This document shows positions 23,406-31,669 of a stretch of DNA of 34,498 bases, piece after piece. The notes under the pieces are model-generated. The model saw nothing but the letters and a program-made list of their open reading frames with translations, searched no databases and was not told the DNA's origin. The position numbers were made by a program, and so were the translations under genes. Numbering within the stretch: position 1 is the first letter of the stretch; each line of letters begins with the position of its first letter. The stretch comes from DATKKM01 sp036741795 (GTDB lineage Bacteria; Chloroflexota; Dehalococcoidia; SM23-28-2; RBG-16-64-32), in NCBI GenBank assembly GCA_036741795.1, contig DAINRO010000022.1:1-34498 (forward strand), in the 5' to 3' direction.

Positions 23406-24442
23406 GCGGCCGCGATGCTGTACGCGACGCTGAAGGTATTGAACACGAGATGTGCAGCAATCGACGGATAGAGCGAGCCCGACCAGTGGTAGCCCCAGGC
23501 AAACACGACACCTATGCCGATAATGGATGGCAGCACCGGCAGATACCCGGTGTTTCCGATGTGGGCCAGCGAAAAGAGCGCGGCACTGGCTATCGCCCCC
23601 AGCACCCAACCCCAGCGCGGGCGCAGCGCGCCGAATACGAACCCACGGAAGAAAGTCTCCTCGGCAATCGGCGCCAGGAAGATCGAGAGGATCACAAGCG
23701 CAATGATCGGGCGCAGATCCTCGTAGGTCTGCTCGGGAAGGTCCGTGTCAGGCTCAACTCCGAGCAGCATGAGTACGGCGCCCCACGCAAACACGACTGC
23801 GTAAGCGGCGAAGATCAATCCAATCGTGAACAAGATGCCGCCCCGCTTCGGCTTGCGCCAGCCGAGGGCCGAAAAGTCCAGTCCATACTTCCGGACACTG
23901 AACCAGTAGGCGCCACCGATCATCATGAACTGCACCACGAAGTTGGACACCAGCACCAACGCCCAGGCGTTCGGGTCGTCTTCGATCTTGTTGTCGCCCG
24001 CGATCGCATCGGCGATCAAGTACATCGGGATGCCCGTGACGATCAGCCCGCCAACCAGAACGCCAATCGCTTTGAAGATGTCTGTGAAGCCCCACGGGAC
24101 TCCGGACTTGCCTTTCTCTCCTGACAATTCTGCACCGCATGCAGTGCAGAACCGCTGCGAGGACACTACGGTGCTTCCGCAATTGCCGCAGGTAACCGAA
24201 GCGACCTCGACGGGCTCAACGTATCCGCGGGCCAGCGCTTCAGCGTGGCGTTCGTCGTAGGCTCGGCGCTGCTCCGGGTCAGCCAGGATGCGGAATGCCG
24301 TTTCAATGGCGCGCAAGTCGATAGTTGCGCCATCGCCGTTGCCAGCGGTCTCGGAAAGGCGCGCGTAGGAGGCGTGCACTTCCTGCTCGGAAGCGTCAGG
24401 GGGGATCTGGAGGATGCGATACGGGTCGAAGTCGGTTGCCAT
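23402..24442 (-). CDS. J-like domain / zinc-ribbon / CPBP intramembrane protease fusion
   Basis: The 346-residue protein has three parts. Residues 5-65 follow the J-domain pattern (DPYRILQIPPDASEQEVHAS, then AFRILADPEQRRAYDERH), but the HPD tripeptide that stimulates Hsp70 is missing. Residues 85-102 form a zinc ribbon (C85, C88, C99, C102). Residues 120-346 are a multi-span CPBP (CAAX protease/bacteriocin-processing) domain with all metal motifs: E261-E262 with R266 (EETFFRG), F290 to H294 (FSLAH), and H331 to N335 (HLVFN). It should be an active membrane metalloprotease with a cytoplasmic docking module. It leads the trpA-aroH-aroF transcript. A TACGAT box lies 8 bases before the ATG. Confidence 0.88.
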   Translation of the reverse strand: MATDFDPYRILQIPPDASEQEVHASYARLSETAGNGDGATIDLRAIETAFRILADPEQRRAYDERHAEALARGYVEPVEVASVTCGNCGSTVVSSQRFCTACGAELSGEKGKSGVPWGFTDIFKAIGVLVGGLIVTGIPMYLIADAIAGDNKIEDDPNAWALVLVSNFVVQFMMIGGAYWFSVRKYGLDFSALGWRKPKRGGILFTIGLIFAAYAVVFAWGAVLMLLGVEPDTDLPEQTYEDLRPIIALVILSIFLAPIAEETFFRGFVFGALRPRWGWVLGAIASAALFSLAHIGNTGYLPVLPSIIGIGVVFAWGYHWSGSLYPSIAAHLVFNTFSVAYSIAAA

Positions 24443-24450
24443 CCGCGTTC

Positions 24451-24456
24451 ATCGTA
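24451..24456 (-). promoter_or_regulatory. -10 box of the CPBP-trpA-aroH-aroF operon
   Basis: TACGAT on the minus strand is followed by 8 bases and then the ATG at 24442. There is no Shine-Dalgarno, which suggests a leaderless message. The -35 match is weak. Confidence 0.4.
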
Positions 24457-24535
24457 GCAGACCCCTTTACGAAGACGCAGTTACATGGAGCCCCCGCCCA
24501 CCCCCAGATCCTGTTGCCACCGGGTGACGGGCGCG

Positions 24536-24565
24536 TTGACCACTTTAGCGGCTCGGCGGTACTCT
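24536..24565 (+). promoter_or_regulatory. Promoter of tRNA-His
   Basis: TTGACC (24536-24541) and TACTCT (24560-24565) are separated by 18 bases and lie about 30 bases before the tRNA. Confidence 0.6.
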
Positions 24566-24594
24566 GGATTCAGTCCCGAAGGACTACCCCTCGT

Positions 24595-24671
24595 GGTGGG
24601 CGTAGTGTAGTGGTTAACACGTCAGGTTGTGGCCCTGAAGATCGCGGGTTCAAGTCCCGTCGCTCACCCCA
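24595..24671 (+). tRNA. tRNA-His (anticodon GTG)
   Basis: The acceptor stem GTGGGCG (24596-24602) pairs with CGCTCAC (24661-24667). The extra G at 24595 (G-1) faces C73 at 24668, the hallmark of tRNA-His, and CCA is encoded at 24669-24671. The anticodon stem TCAGG/CCTGA holds the loop TTGTGGC, placing GTG at 24629-24631. The T arm GGGTTCAAGTCCC is standard. Confidence 0.97.
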
Positions 24672-24685
24672 TTCAGCAATCTCAT

Positions 24686-24716
24686 AAGGCGGCGCTGTTG
24701 CGCCGCCTTCGTTTCG
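24686..24716. terminator. Terminator between tRNA-His and mgtE
   Basis: A 9-base stem AAGGCGGCG/CGCCGCCTT with the loop CTGTTG is followed by CGTTTCGT. It lies between the tRNA and the convergent mgtE stop and can serve both sides, since the left arm begins with AA and the right ends with TT. Confidence 0.75.
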
Positions 24717-24722
24717 TCCCGG

Positions 24723-26066
24723 CTAGACGATAAATATGGTCGCCAGGCCGAGAAGGAAGAAGAATCCGGCGACGTCTGTCACCATCGTCAGGAAAATTCC
24801 CGATGCGACCGCCGGGTCCAGCTTCGCTGCCCGGAGGCCGATGGGAATCAACGATCCCACGGCGCCTGCGACCACCATGTTCAGGGTCAGCGCGGCGAAG
24901 ACTACCAGCCCCCAGCTCCAGTCGTCTTGCCAGAACAGCGCCACCAGCCCTACAACAGTGCCGATCACGAGGCCTTTCAGGAGGCCGATCGCGATCTCTT
25001 TGGCAAGGACGCGGCGGGCATCGCTCATTTCGATCTCGCCCAGGGCCATACCGCGCACTACGATCGTGATCGTTTGAATGCCCGCGTTGCCCCCCTGGCC
25101 GGCGACGATCGGCATGAAGACGGCGAGCGCGGCCGCCTTCTCGATAGTGCCCTCGAAAGCGGCCACCATCGCGGCGGCGGCAAAGGCGGCGATCAGGTTG
25201 ATCAGGAGCCAGGGGATGCGGCGCTGGGCCGATTCAAGCATCGGGGCATAGACACTTTCCTCCGCCGGCAGACCCGCGATCCTGTACATGTCCTCGGTCG
25301 CCTCCTCCTCGATGACCTCGATCGCGTCGTCGGACGTGATCACGCCCTGGAGCACACCCTCTTCGTCTACCACCGGCAGGGACCGCAGCTTGTAGCGCTG
25401 CAATAATCGTGCCGCGGCCTCCTGGTCCTCGTCCGGCTTCACAGACACGACGTCAGTGGCCATGATCTCCTCAACGTGGCGCGTCCCGTCCGCAACGATC
25501 AACCCGCGTAACGAGACGATCCCCTGCAGGTGGTACTGCCCGTCGAGGACGAACAGGTAGTAGGCTTCCTCTGCCAGTGGCCGCGTTACGCGCAGGAACG
25601 TGATCGCCTCGTCCACCGTCATGTCCTTGTGCAGCGCGACGTAGCCGCGGGTCATGATCCCCCCGGCCGTCTCATCCTCGTGTGAGAGTAGCGGCATGAT
25701 CTCGCCCGCCGTCCGCATCTGGGAGATGACGAGCACCGCTTCCGCAGGTGGCATCTCGCGCAGCACGTCCACCGCCTCGTCGTTCTCCATCTCGTCGAGC
25801 ACCTTCGCCAGGGTCGCCCTCGGGATCTCGGCTACCACGCCCTCGCGCAACTCCTCGTCCAGATGCTCGAGCAGGTCCGCCGTACCTTCCGCCGAAAGTA
25901 GCGCCATCATGGTGCGACGCTCGGTCTCATCGAGCTGCTCGAACAGGTCCGCCTGGTCCGCAGGGTGAGTGGTGCTTAGAAGCTCGCGTGCGGCATCGAC
26001 GTCGCTCCCGTGGAGGAGTTCCCGAAGGCGTGCGTCAACGGCAGGGGTCTCGTGTTCAGTGGTCAT
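24723..26066 (-). CDS. mgtE: Magnesium transporter MgtE
   Basis: MgtE is a Mg2+-gated channel in the cell membrane. The 447-residue protein has all three parts: an acidic N-domain of helical repeats (about 20-135), two CBS domains (about 138-197 and 201-258, the second with KLRSLPVVDEEGVLQGVIT), and a five-span membrane domain from about 285. The membrane domain has the signature AGQGGNAGIQT and, in the last span, TDVAGFFF with the pore-lining aspartate. No Mg2+-sensing leader is evident; only about 100 bases separate it from the divergent tRNA-Arg. Confidence 0.96.
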   Translation of the reverse strand: MTTEHETPAVDARLRELLHGSDVDAARELLSTTHPADQADLFEQLDETERRTMMALLSAEGTADLLEHLDEELREGVVAEIPRATLAKVLDEMENDEAVDVLREMPPAEAVLVISQMRTAGEIMPLLSHEDETAGGIMTRGYVALHKDMTVDEAITFLRVTRPLAEEAYYLFVLDGQYHLQGIVSLRGLIVADGTRHVEEIMATDVVSVKPDEDQEAAARLLQRYKLRSLPVVDEEGVLQGVITSDDAIEVIEEEATEDMYRIAGLPAEESVYAPMLESAQRRIPWLLINLIAAFAAAAMVAAFEGTIEKAAALAVFMPIVAGQGGNAGIQTITIVVRGMALGEIEMSDARRVLAKEIAIGLLKGLVIGTVVGLVALFWQDDWSWGLVVFAALTLNMVVAGAVGSLIPIGLRAAKLDPAVASGIFLTMVTDVAGFFFLLGLATIFIV

Positions 26067-26158
26067 GATGGTTACTCGCGGAACAGGTCGGTCAGCGAAG
26101 GCCGCACTTCGCCACGGTTAACCTTAGTCGGGTCAAAGTTGGCCGGTCAAACCCCTGA

Positions 26159-26164
26159 TATACT
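26159..26164 (+). promoter_or_regulatory. -10 box of tRNA-Arg
   Basis: TATACT lies 9 bases before the mature tRNA 5' end. TTGGCC 14 bases upstream is too close for a standard -35, so only the -10 is called. Confidence 0.5.
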
Positions 26165-26173
26165 CGATTTCGG

Positions 26174-26250
26174 GCCCCGGTAGCTCAATTGGATAGAGCG
26201 TCTGACTTCGGATCAGAAGGTTCCGGGTTCGAGTCCTGGCCGGGGCGCCA
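26174..26250 (+). tRNA. tRNA-Arg (anticodon TCG)
   Basis: The acceptor stem GCCCCGG (26174-26180) pairs perfectly with CCGGGGC (26240-26246); discriminator G and an encoded CCA follow. The anticodon stem TCTGA/TCAGA holds the loop CTTCGGA, placing TCG at 26208-26210, which reads CGA. The T arm GGGTTCGAGTCCT is normal. Confidence 0.96.
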
Positions 26251-26269
26251 GATACAAATCATGTCCACT

Positions 26270-26295
26270 GACCGCCGATTTGGCGGTCTTTCTTT
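26270..26295 (+). terminator. Intrinsic terminator after tRNA-Arg
   Basis: A 7-base stem GACCGCC/GGCGGTC with the loop GATTT is followed by TTTCTTT, a standard intrinsic terminator 19 bases after the tRNA. Confidence 0.85.
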
Positions 26296-26513
26296 CAAGT
26301 GTCAGAGGCTCTCGCGTCAGTCTGCCGTGATTGCTTCTGCCCCGCCTGACAAATCTCAGATACGAATCCGGAGCATCTACGGACAATCAGAAGGGTCTCG
26401 CGACATTACTGTGCTCCACTTTGGTTGCTTCATTGGCCGACAGGACCCTGACGTGAGTCAAGCTGGATAGACACTGGGGAACCTTTTCCGCCCTGTATCC
26501 GTCCTCTGCCTTA
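26296..26513. other. Intergenic stretch without a recognised gene
   Basis: About 220 bases between the tRNA-Arg terminator and the leader hairpin of the DUF2330 gene. Short frames here have no recognisable content. It probably holds the promoter for the downstream surface-protein genes, but I cannot place it. Confidence 0.5.
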
Positions 26514-26538
26514 CGAGGCCAGTCGCCTCGAAGGAGGG
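26514..26538 (+). promoter_or_regulatory. Leader hairpin against a strong Shine-Dalgarno
   Basis: The stem CGAGGC/GCCTCG with a 5-base loop CAGTC (26514-26530) ends exactly where AAGGAGGG (26531-26538) begins, 4 bases before the ATG of the DUF2330 gene. The hairpin may affect ribosome access or mRNA stability. Confidence 0.5.
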
Positions 26539-26542
26539 AAAG

Positions 26543-27616
26543 ATGCGAACACTACTCATTTCGGCCACCGTCGTCGCTTCACTCGTGATGGCTGCCATGC
26601 TCGCGGTAGGCCCGAGTCCCGGCTCAGCCGACGCCTGTGCAGGGCTCATCGGCTCCAACGGCGCCGTCAACCTCGGCCGCACCACCACCCTCGCCGCCTA
26701 CCAGGACGGCGTCGAGCACTATGTCACGTCGTTCGAATTCGCGGGCGGGGGCGGTGAGTTCGGGACCCTGATCCCACTCCCCGGCATCCCATCGAACATC
26801 GAGCGAGGTGGAGACTGGACCTTGCAGAGGCTTCAGCAGGAAGTGCCTCCAGAGTTCGCCGCCTTCAGTGGAGTGGGTGGATCCAGTACCGCGGCTGAAG
26901 ACCGCGCCGAGGTAATCCAGGAAGTCCGAATCGACGCTCTCGATCTGACGGTGCTCAAGGGTGGTGCCCCGGATGTTGCTGCCTGGGCAACGGACCACGG
27001 CTTCCGACTTTCACCTGACGCTCCTGAGGTCCTGGACTTTTACGCCCGCCGCAGCCCCATCTTCCTCGCCGCCGTCTTCGACGGCCAGGCGGCTGCAGAC
27101 CGCGGTCAAGCGCTTGGCGATGGAACGCCCGTGCATCTGACAATCCCCACGCCGAACCCATGGGTGCCTCTCCGCATCCTCGGACTGGGCAAGCAGGACG
27201 AGGACTTCGTCCAGGCCGATGTGTTCCTCCTCACTGAAAACGAGCCCAACCTGCTTCCGAAGGTCAGCAACGGACTGTTCTTGCAGCACAGCGCTCAAGC
27301 CACGGATCTCTTGCTCAGTGACCTCCGGTCCGACAAGGGCATGGAGTGGGTCGCCGATTCCGCCTGGCTCACCAAGCTCGTGGTGAGTAGTCCCACCGTA
27401 GACCTCAAATACGACCTTGCCGTGGACGCGACGGGTACGAAACAGCCATCTCGTGTTGCCGCCGGCCTCGAACAACCAATCGGTTTGCCGCAGACCGGGT
27501 CAGATTCCGGCGGCTCCAGCGACCCGCTCTCGGTCCTGGGTTGGGTCGCGCTTACCGCCGCCGTGCTCGCGATTGCAACCGTCGTCCTCGCACCCAGGTT
27601 TGGACGAGGACGCTAA
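26543..27616 (+). CDS. DUF2330-type secreted protein with LPQTG wall-sorting signal
   Basis: The 357-residue protein starts with a signal peptide (cleavage likely near residue 30, after SADA) followed by CAGLI, as in DUF2330 proteins. These also share the following strand pattern and a proline-rich turn (here GTLIPLPGIPSN near residue 75). The C-terminus has LPQTG (residues 315-319), a Gly/Ser-rich stretch, a hydrophobic span and the basic tail RFGRGR: a complete sortase sorting signal. It is therefore probably covalently attached to the cell wall. Function is unknown. A strong AAGGAGGG ribosome-binding site precedes it, and the cupredoxin gene follows with no gap. Confidence 0.75.
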   Translation: MRTLLISATVVASLVMAAMLAVGPSPGSADACAGLIGSNGAVNLGRTTTLAAYQDGVEHYVTSFEFAGGGGEFGTLIPLPGIPSNIERGGDWTLQRLQQEVPPEFAAFSGVGGSSTAAEDRAEVIQEVRIDALDLTVLKGGAPDVAAWATDHGFRLSPDAPEVLDFYARRSPIFLAAVFDGQAAADRGQALGDGTPVHLTIPTPNPWVPLRILGLGKQDEDFVQADVFLLTENEPNLLPKVSNGLFLQHSAQATDLLLSDLRSDKGMEWVADSAWLTKLVVSSPTVDLKYDLAVDATGTKQPSRVAAGLEQPIGLPQTGSDSGGSSDPLSVLGWVALTAAVLAIATVVLAPRFGRGR

Positions 27617-28018
27617 ATGTTGGTCCGGATCGTTCTCCTCCTCGTGGCGGCAGCCGCTCTCGCCCTGTGCGCGAGCGGCTGCGCCGCCCCCGTTGACGCG
27701 AAGGAGACCATCAACATCCGCTTCTCGCGTTTCGAGCCGGAGACGATCACAGTGCCAGCCGGAGAACCTGTGACCTTCACGCTAGTAAACGACGACCCGA
27801 TTGAGCACGAATGGATCGTGGGCACCGCGGAAACGCACGAACGTCACCGCACAGGCACGGAGCCATTCCACGCAGAAATCCCGACGGAGGTTACGATCCC
27901 CGCCCTGACCACGCGCACGACCTTCGTTATGTTCAACACAGCGGGTGAATACGAGTTCATCTGCCACTTGCCCGGCCACGAAGCCTACGGCATGAAGGGG
28001 ACCGTTGTCGTCGAATGA
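27617..28018 (+). CDS. Cupredoxin-domain lipoprotein
   Basis: The 133-residue protein has a lipoprotein signal peptide with lipobox ASGC (cysteine at about residue 22), then one cupredoxin domain. The type 1 copper ligands are all present: H in the IEHEW segment, then C, H and M in FICHLPGHEAYGMKG. VPAGEPVTFTLVNDD is the usual N-terminal strand pair. It should be a membrane-tethered copper protein on the outer face, perhaps an electron carrier. The ATG follows the DUF2330 stop (TAA, 27614-27616) with no gap, so the two are coupled. Confidence 0.9.
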   Translation: MLVRIVLLLVAAAALALCASGCAAPVDAKETINIRFSRFEPETITVPAGEPVTFTLVNDDPIEHEWIVGTAETHERHRTGTEPFHAEIPTEVTIPALTTRTTFVMFNTAGEYEFICHLPGHEAYGMKGTVVVE

Positions 28019-28035
28019 TGCAGCGCGTGCGGCGT

Positions 28036-28064
28036 TTGTCCCTCGCTCACACGTGTCCTAGACT
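28036..28064 (+). promoter_or_regulatory. Promoter of the low-complexity lipoprotein gene
   Basis: TTGTCC (28036-28041) and TAGACT (28059-28064) are spaced by 17 bases. The start point would fall at about 28071-28073, at the start codon, so the message should be leaderless. Confidence 0.55.
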
Positions 28065-28072
28065 GGTGCGTG

Positions 28073-28567
28073 ATGCCCCGCAGCCTCGTTATCCTGCTTC
28101 TGTTCGCGCTCGTCACTGCCTCATTCGCCGCCTGCGGCGATGATGATGACGATGGCGGAGATTCCACGGCTACAGGCGATTCGTCCAGGACTGCCACTCC
28201 TACAGCCACAGCTACGGAGGATGAAGAGACGCCAACATCGACTGAACCGGTAACTCCTGTACCCCAGTCCACAGGTGAAACTCCGGCGGCGCCGCCGGTG
28301 AGCCCGGGGACCCGGGCCGTCGAACCGCCAGACGCCGATGAGTTCATTTCCCGCTTCCAGGGTCAGCCGGTCGAATTCCGCGATTGTGCCTACAATCCAG
28401 CGACCGCACTGGTGAATTGTGGCGGCCTTGGGACGTACGGGATCGAACCGCCGATAACCGGGCAGGACATCACCTGCACTCTCTGGGAGATAAACGCCGC
28501 CGCCGTGGCAATCCAGTGCCAGAGTGCCGAGCCACTCGAGACCCGCTACTACGAGATCAGGGCCTAG
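28073..28567 (+). CDS. Lipoprotein with Asp-rich and Thr/Pro-rich linker, unknown function
   Basis: A lipoprotein signal peptide ends in a SFAAC lipobox, followed by an Asp/Gly run, then about 60 residues rich in Thr, Pro, Ser and Glu, typical of a flexible surface stalk. A small C-terminal domain of about 65 residues has four cysteines (in RDCAYN, LVNCGG, ITCTLW and IQCQS) that could form two disulfides outside the cell. I do not recognise the domain. I choose ATG 28073 over GTG 28070 because the promoter points to transcription starting there. Confidence 0.72.
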   Translation: MPRSLVILLLFALVTASFAACGDDDDDGGDSTATGDSSRTATPTATATEDEETPTSTEPVTPVPQSTGETPAAPPVSPGTRAVEPPDADEFISRFQGQPVEFRDCAYNPATALVNCGGLGTYGIEPPITGQDITCTLWEINAAAVAIQCQSAEPLETRYYEIRA

Positions 28568-28582
28568 CCCCCAGGAGTTCCG

Positions 28583-29544
<962 letters not shown>

Positions 29545-29644
29545 NNNNNNNNNNNNNNNNNNNNNNNNNNNNNNNNNNNNNNNNNNNNNNNNNNNNNNNN
29601 NNNNNNNNNNNNNNNNNNNNNNNNNNNNNNNNNNNNNNNNNNNN
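29545..29644. other. Assembly gap (100 N)
   Basis: Exactly 100 N, a common placeholder for unknown length. It removes the end of sucC, probably sucD, and the start of the NTR-like gene; the last 200 bases of sucC alone would not fit in 100. Confidence 0.95.
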
Positions 29645-29646
29645 AC

Positions 29647-30156
29647 ACGACACCCGCGGCCCTGGCCTGCTCCTGCGTCCAGCGCACCACCGAACAGGTC
29701 GTGGCCGACAGTGAAATTGTCTTCGAGGGCAGCATCCAGTCGTTCAGCGGTGCCAACCCTGTCTTCACCGTGCAGCAGTACTACAAGGGTTCAGCTGGAA
29801 GCCCGCTAACCGTCAGCGACCCCACCGGGGATTCCGCAAGCTGTAGCTACTTCCCGAACGACGCCACCGGCCGCTACCTCGTCTTCGCTGAAGCCAGCGG
29901 CGCCGAGTACGTGACAAGTCTTTGCTCCGGCAACGCCTCGTTCGCCGATCCAGGTACGGCCGCTCTCGTGGCGGAAGTCGAGGCGCTCACGGATCCTGGG
30001 TCCCTGCCTGCCACCGGAGGCGAGGACGAGGCTTCCGAAGAAGGCGAGACCGAAGACCTGCCCTGGGTACCGATCCTTATCCTCGCGTTCGCGATACCGG
30101 TCGCCGTCCTGCTTATTCCGTCCTTCTTCGGCAAGGGCGGTTCAGGCGGACATTAG
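29647..30156 (+). CDS. NTR/TIMP-like secreted protein with LPATG sorting signal, 5' end missing
   Basis: The frame is open from the gap and starts inside a signal peptide (PAALA, then CSC). The mature start CSC followed by ADSEIVFEGSI is the pattern of NTR-fold (TIMP-like) domains, where an N-terminal cysteine begins the mature protein. Further cysteines (SCSYF and SLCSG) could pair with it. Near the C-terminus LPATG (30004-30018) is followed by an acidic linker, a hydrophobic span and a lysine-containing tail, forming a sortase signal. The GTG at 29701 lies inside the NTR domain and is not the start. The stop abuts the convergent amidase stop with no base between. Confidence 0.78.
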   Translation, partial: TTPAALACSCVQRTTEQVVADSEIVFEGSIQSFSGANPVFTVQQYYKGSAGSPLTVSDPTGDSASCSYFPNDATGRYLVFAEASGAEYVTSLCSGNASFADPGTAALVAEVEALTDPGSLPATGGEDEASEEGETEDLPWVPILILAFAIPVAVLLIPSFFGKGGSGGH

Positions 30157-31560
30157 CTAGACCGGCGCGCCTGGTGCCGTCTTCGGCCACGGTCGCGCTC
30201 GCTCCATCACCAGCGCCAGGTCCAACAGCAGAGCGTCGTCGTGTCGACGCGCGTAGGCCTGCAGGCCGATCGGGAGGCCGTGGGAGTTGAGACCGGCCGG
30301 AATCGAGATGGCCGGGTAGCCGGAGATGTTCGCGGGGATGGTCAGCGCGCCGGCGTTGTAGGGGCTGACGGAAACCTCGCCGATCCGGTTCGGCATCGGC
30401 CCCTCGGCGTTGAACGGTTCCATCGGACTCGAGGCGCAGAAGACTATATCGACCTTCGAGAACAGATCGGCCATCGCCTCGTTCATCTGGACGCGGAAGC
30501 GCTCCACGCCGGCGGCGTGCCAGGCCCGGTACTCGGACGAGAACTTCATCCCGAACGCGATCTCGAACGTAAGGTCCTTTTCGCATTCGGGCCAATGGTC
30601 CTTCAGGTCGTTGAACAGCGACGGCAGGCCGGCGCGCGCCCAGGCGAGGCCGTTCTCCGGGAGCTCGACCGGGATATCAACCACGTCGAGCCCTGCCTCC
30701 GCAGCCAGCACCTCGGCGGCAACACCGGCTATGCGGGCCACTTCCGGGTCGACGAACGCGTTCCCGAGGTCCGGGGCGATGGCGGCGCGCAACCCGTTTA
30801 GCTTGCGGGTGCCCAGCTTCGCCTCCCAGCCATCGACCTTCGGCAGGCTGAACGCGTCTGTCGGGTCGTAACCGGCGGCCACGTCGTACCAGCGGGCGGC
30901 GTCGCGGACGCTGCGGGCGACGGTGCCTTTGACGGCGGTCAGCATGCCGTGGGGCAGACGCGGGCCGCGCGGGATGCGCCCGTAGGTCCCCTTCATGCCG
31001 ACGAGGCCGCAGTAGGACGCCGGGATCCGGATGGACCCGCCGCCGTCGCCGGCCGTCGCGAGGGGAACGAGCCCGCCCGATACCGCCGCCGCCGAGCCAC
31101 CGGAGGAGCCTCCGGGTGTCCGGTCATGCTTCCAGGGGTTGCGGGTGGTGCCGTGGAGCTTCGTCGAGGTGTAGGCGACGAGACCGAATTCGGAGGTGGC
31201 GGCTTTACCCAGGAAGACGGCTCCCGCGGCCCGCAGGCGCGCGACGTTCGTGCAGTCGTTCTCTGCGATCTTGTCTTTGTAGACCAGTGAACCGTGGGTT
31301 GTCGGCCAGCCGGCAACGTCCTCCACATCCTTGACGAGCATCGGGACGCCCGCGAAGAGCCCGGGATCCTCGCCACGCGCGATGCGCTCGTCGATGGCCG
31401 CGGCATCCCTCCGCGCGCGCTCGGCATCGAGCATCGTAGTGGGGTTGAGGTTCGTCGCTTCGAGCGCCTTAAGGGACGCCTCGGTAGCGTCCGCCGCGCG
31501 GATGTCGCCGTTGCGGATCGAGTCGGCGAGGGATGATGCGTCTTCCAGCCAGGGTTCCAT
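30157..31560 (-). CDS. Amidase-signature family enzyme (GatA-like fold)
   Basis: The 467-residue protein belongs to the amidase-signature hydrolases. The catalytic Ser-cisSer-Lys triad is visible as K77 in MLVKDVED, S152 in GGSSGGSAAA and S176 in GDGGGSIRIPA. YCGLVGMKGTYGRIPR follows as usual. It is unlikely to be GatA itself, because no gatB or gatC is nearby and the C-terminal half reads more like general amidases (FNDLKDHWPECEKD, AWHAAGVERFR). The substrate cannot be inferred. An AGGAGGAGG ribosome-binding site precedes the ATG, with a REP-like element just upstream. Confidence 0.9.
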   Translation of the reverse strand: MEPWLEDASSLADSIRNGDIRAADATEASLKALEATNLNPTTMLDAERARRDAAAIDERIARGEDPGLFAGVPMLVKDVEDVAGWPTTHGSLVYKDKIAENDCTNVARLRAAGAVFLGKAATSEFGLVAYTSTKLHGTTRNPWKHDRTPGGSSGGSAAAVSGGLVPLATAGDGGGSIRIPASYCGLVGMKGTYGRIPRGPRLPHGMLTAVKGTVARSVRDAARWYDVAAGYDPTDAFSLPKVDGWEAKLGTRKLNGLRAAIAPDLGNAFVDPEVARIAGVAAEVLAAEAGLDVVDIPVELPENGLAWARAGLPSLFNDLKDHWPECEKDLTFEIAFGMKFSSEYRAWHAAGVERFRVQMNEAMADLFSKVDIVFCASSPMEPFNAEGPMPNRIGEVSVSPYNAGALTIPANISGYPAISIPAGLNSHGLPIGLQAYARRHDDALLLDLALVMERARPWPKTAPGAPV

Positions 31561-31574
31561 GGATGCCTCCTCCT

Positions 31575-31609
31575 CCGCTCATCCTTTTGAGTTCCATCAG
31601 GATGAGCGG
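31575..31609. repeat. REP-like palindromic element, copy 2
   Basis: Ten-base perfect arms CCGCTCATCC (31575-31584) and GGATGAGCGG (31600-31609) enclose a 15-base loop. Read on the minus strand the loop is TGATGGAACTCAAAA, close to TGAGGGAACTCGAAC of the copy at 6941-6973. It lies between the amidase and the divergent DinB-type gene. Confidence 0.75.
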
Positions 31610-31656
31610 GTGCGTCGTGGAGTCTAGCAGGTGCCGCGTCGCCACTGTCCTTGTCG

Positions 31657-31662
31657 TATCAT
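31657..31662 (+). promoter_or_regulatory. -10 box of the two-domain DinB gene
   Basis: TATCAT is followed by 7 bases and then the ATG at 31670, with no Shine-Dalgarno, fitting a leaderless message. Confidence 0.45.
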
Positions 31663-31669
31663 TTCGTCG

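Noticed and set aside
23406..23609. 68-codon N-terminal extension of trpA
   Set aside because: It lies wholly over the upstream CPBP gene, and the extension has no similarity to TrpA, which normally starts close to the barrel.
23396..24124. 242-codon plus-strand open frame over the CPBP fusion gene
   Set aside because: Antisense to a gene with all CPBP motifs; the translation is polar, low-complexity and lacks domains.
26067..26158. Possible Mg2+ riboswitch before mgtE
   Set aside because: Only about 100 bases separate mgtE from the tRNA, and I could not find the conserved M-box core there.
29545..29809. Apparent read-through of sucC across the N run into later sequence
   Set aside because: N bases of unknown length make any frame across the gap meaningless; the sequence after it codes in another frame for an NTR-like protein.
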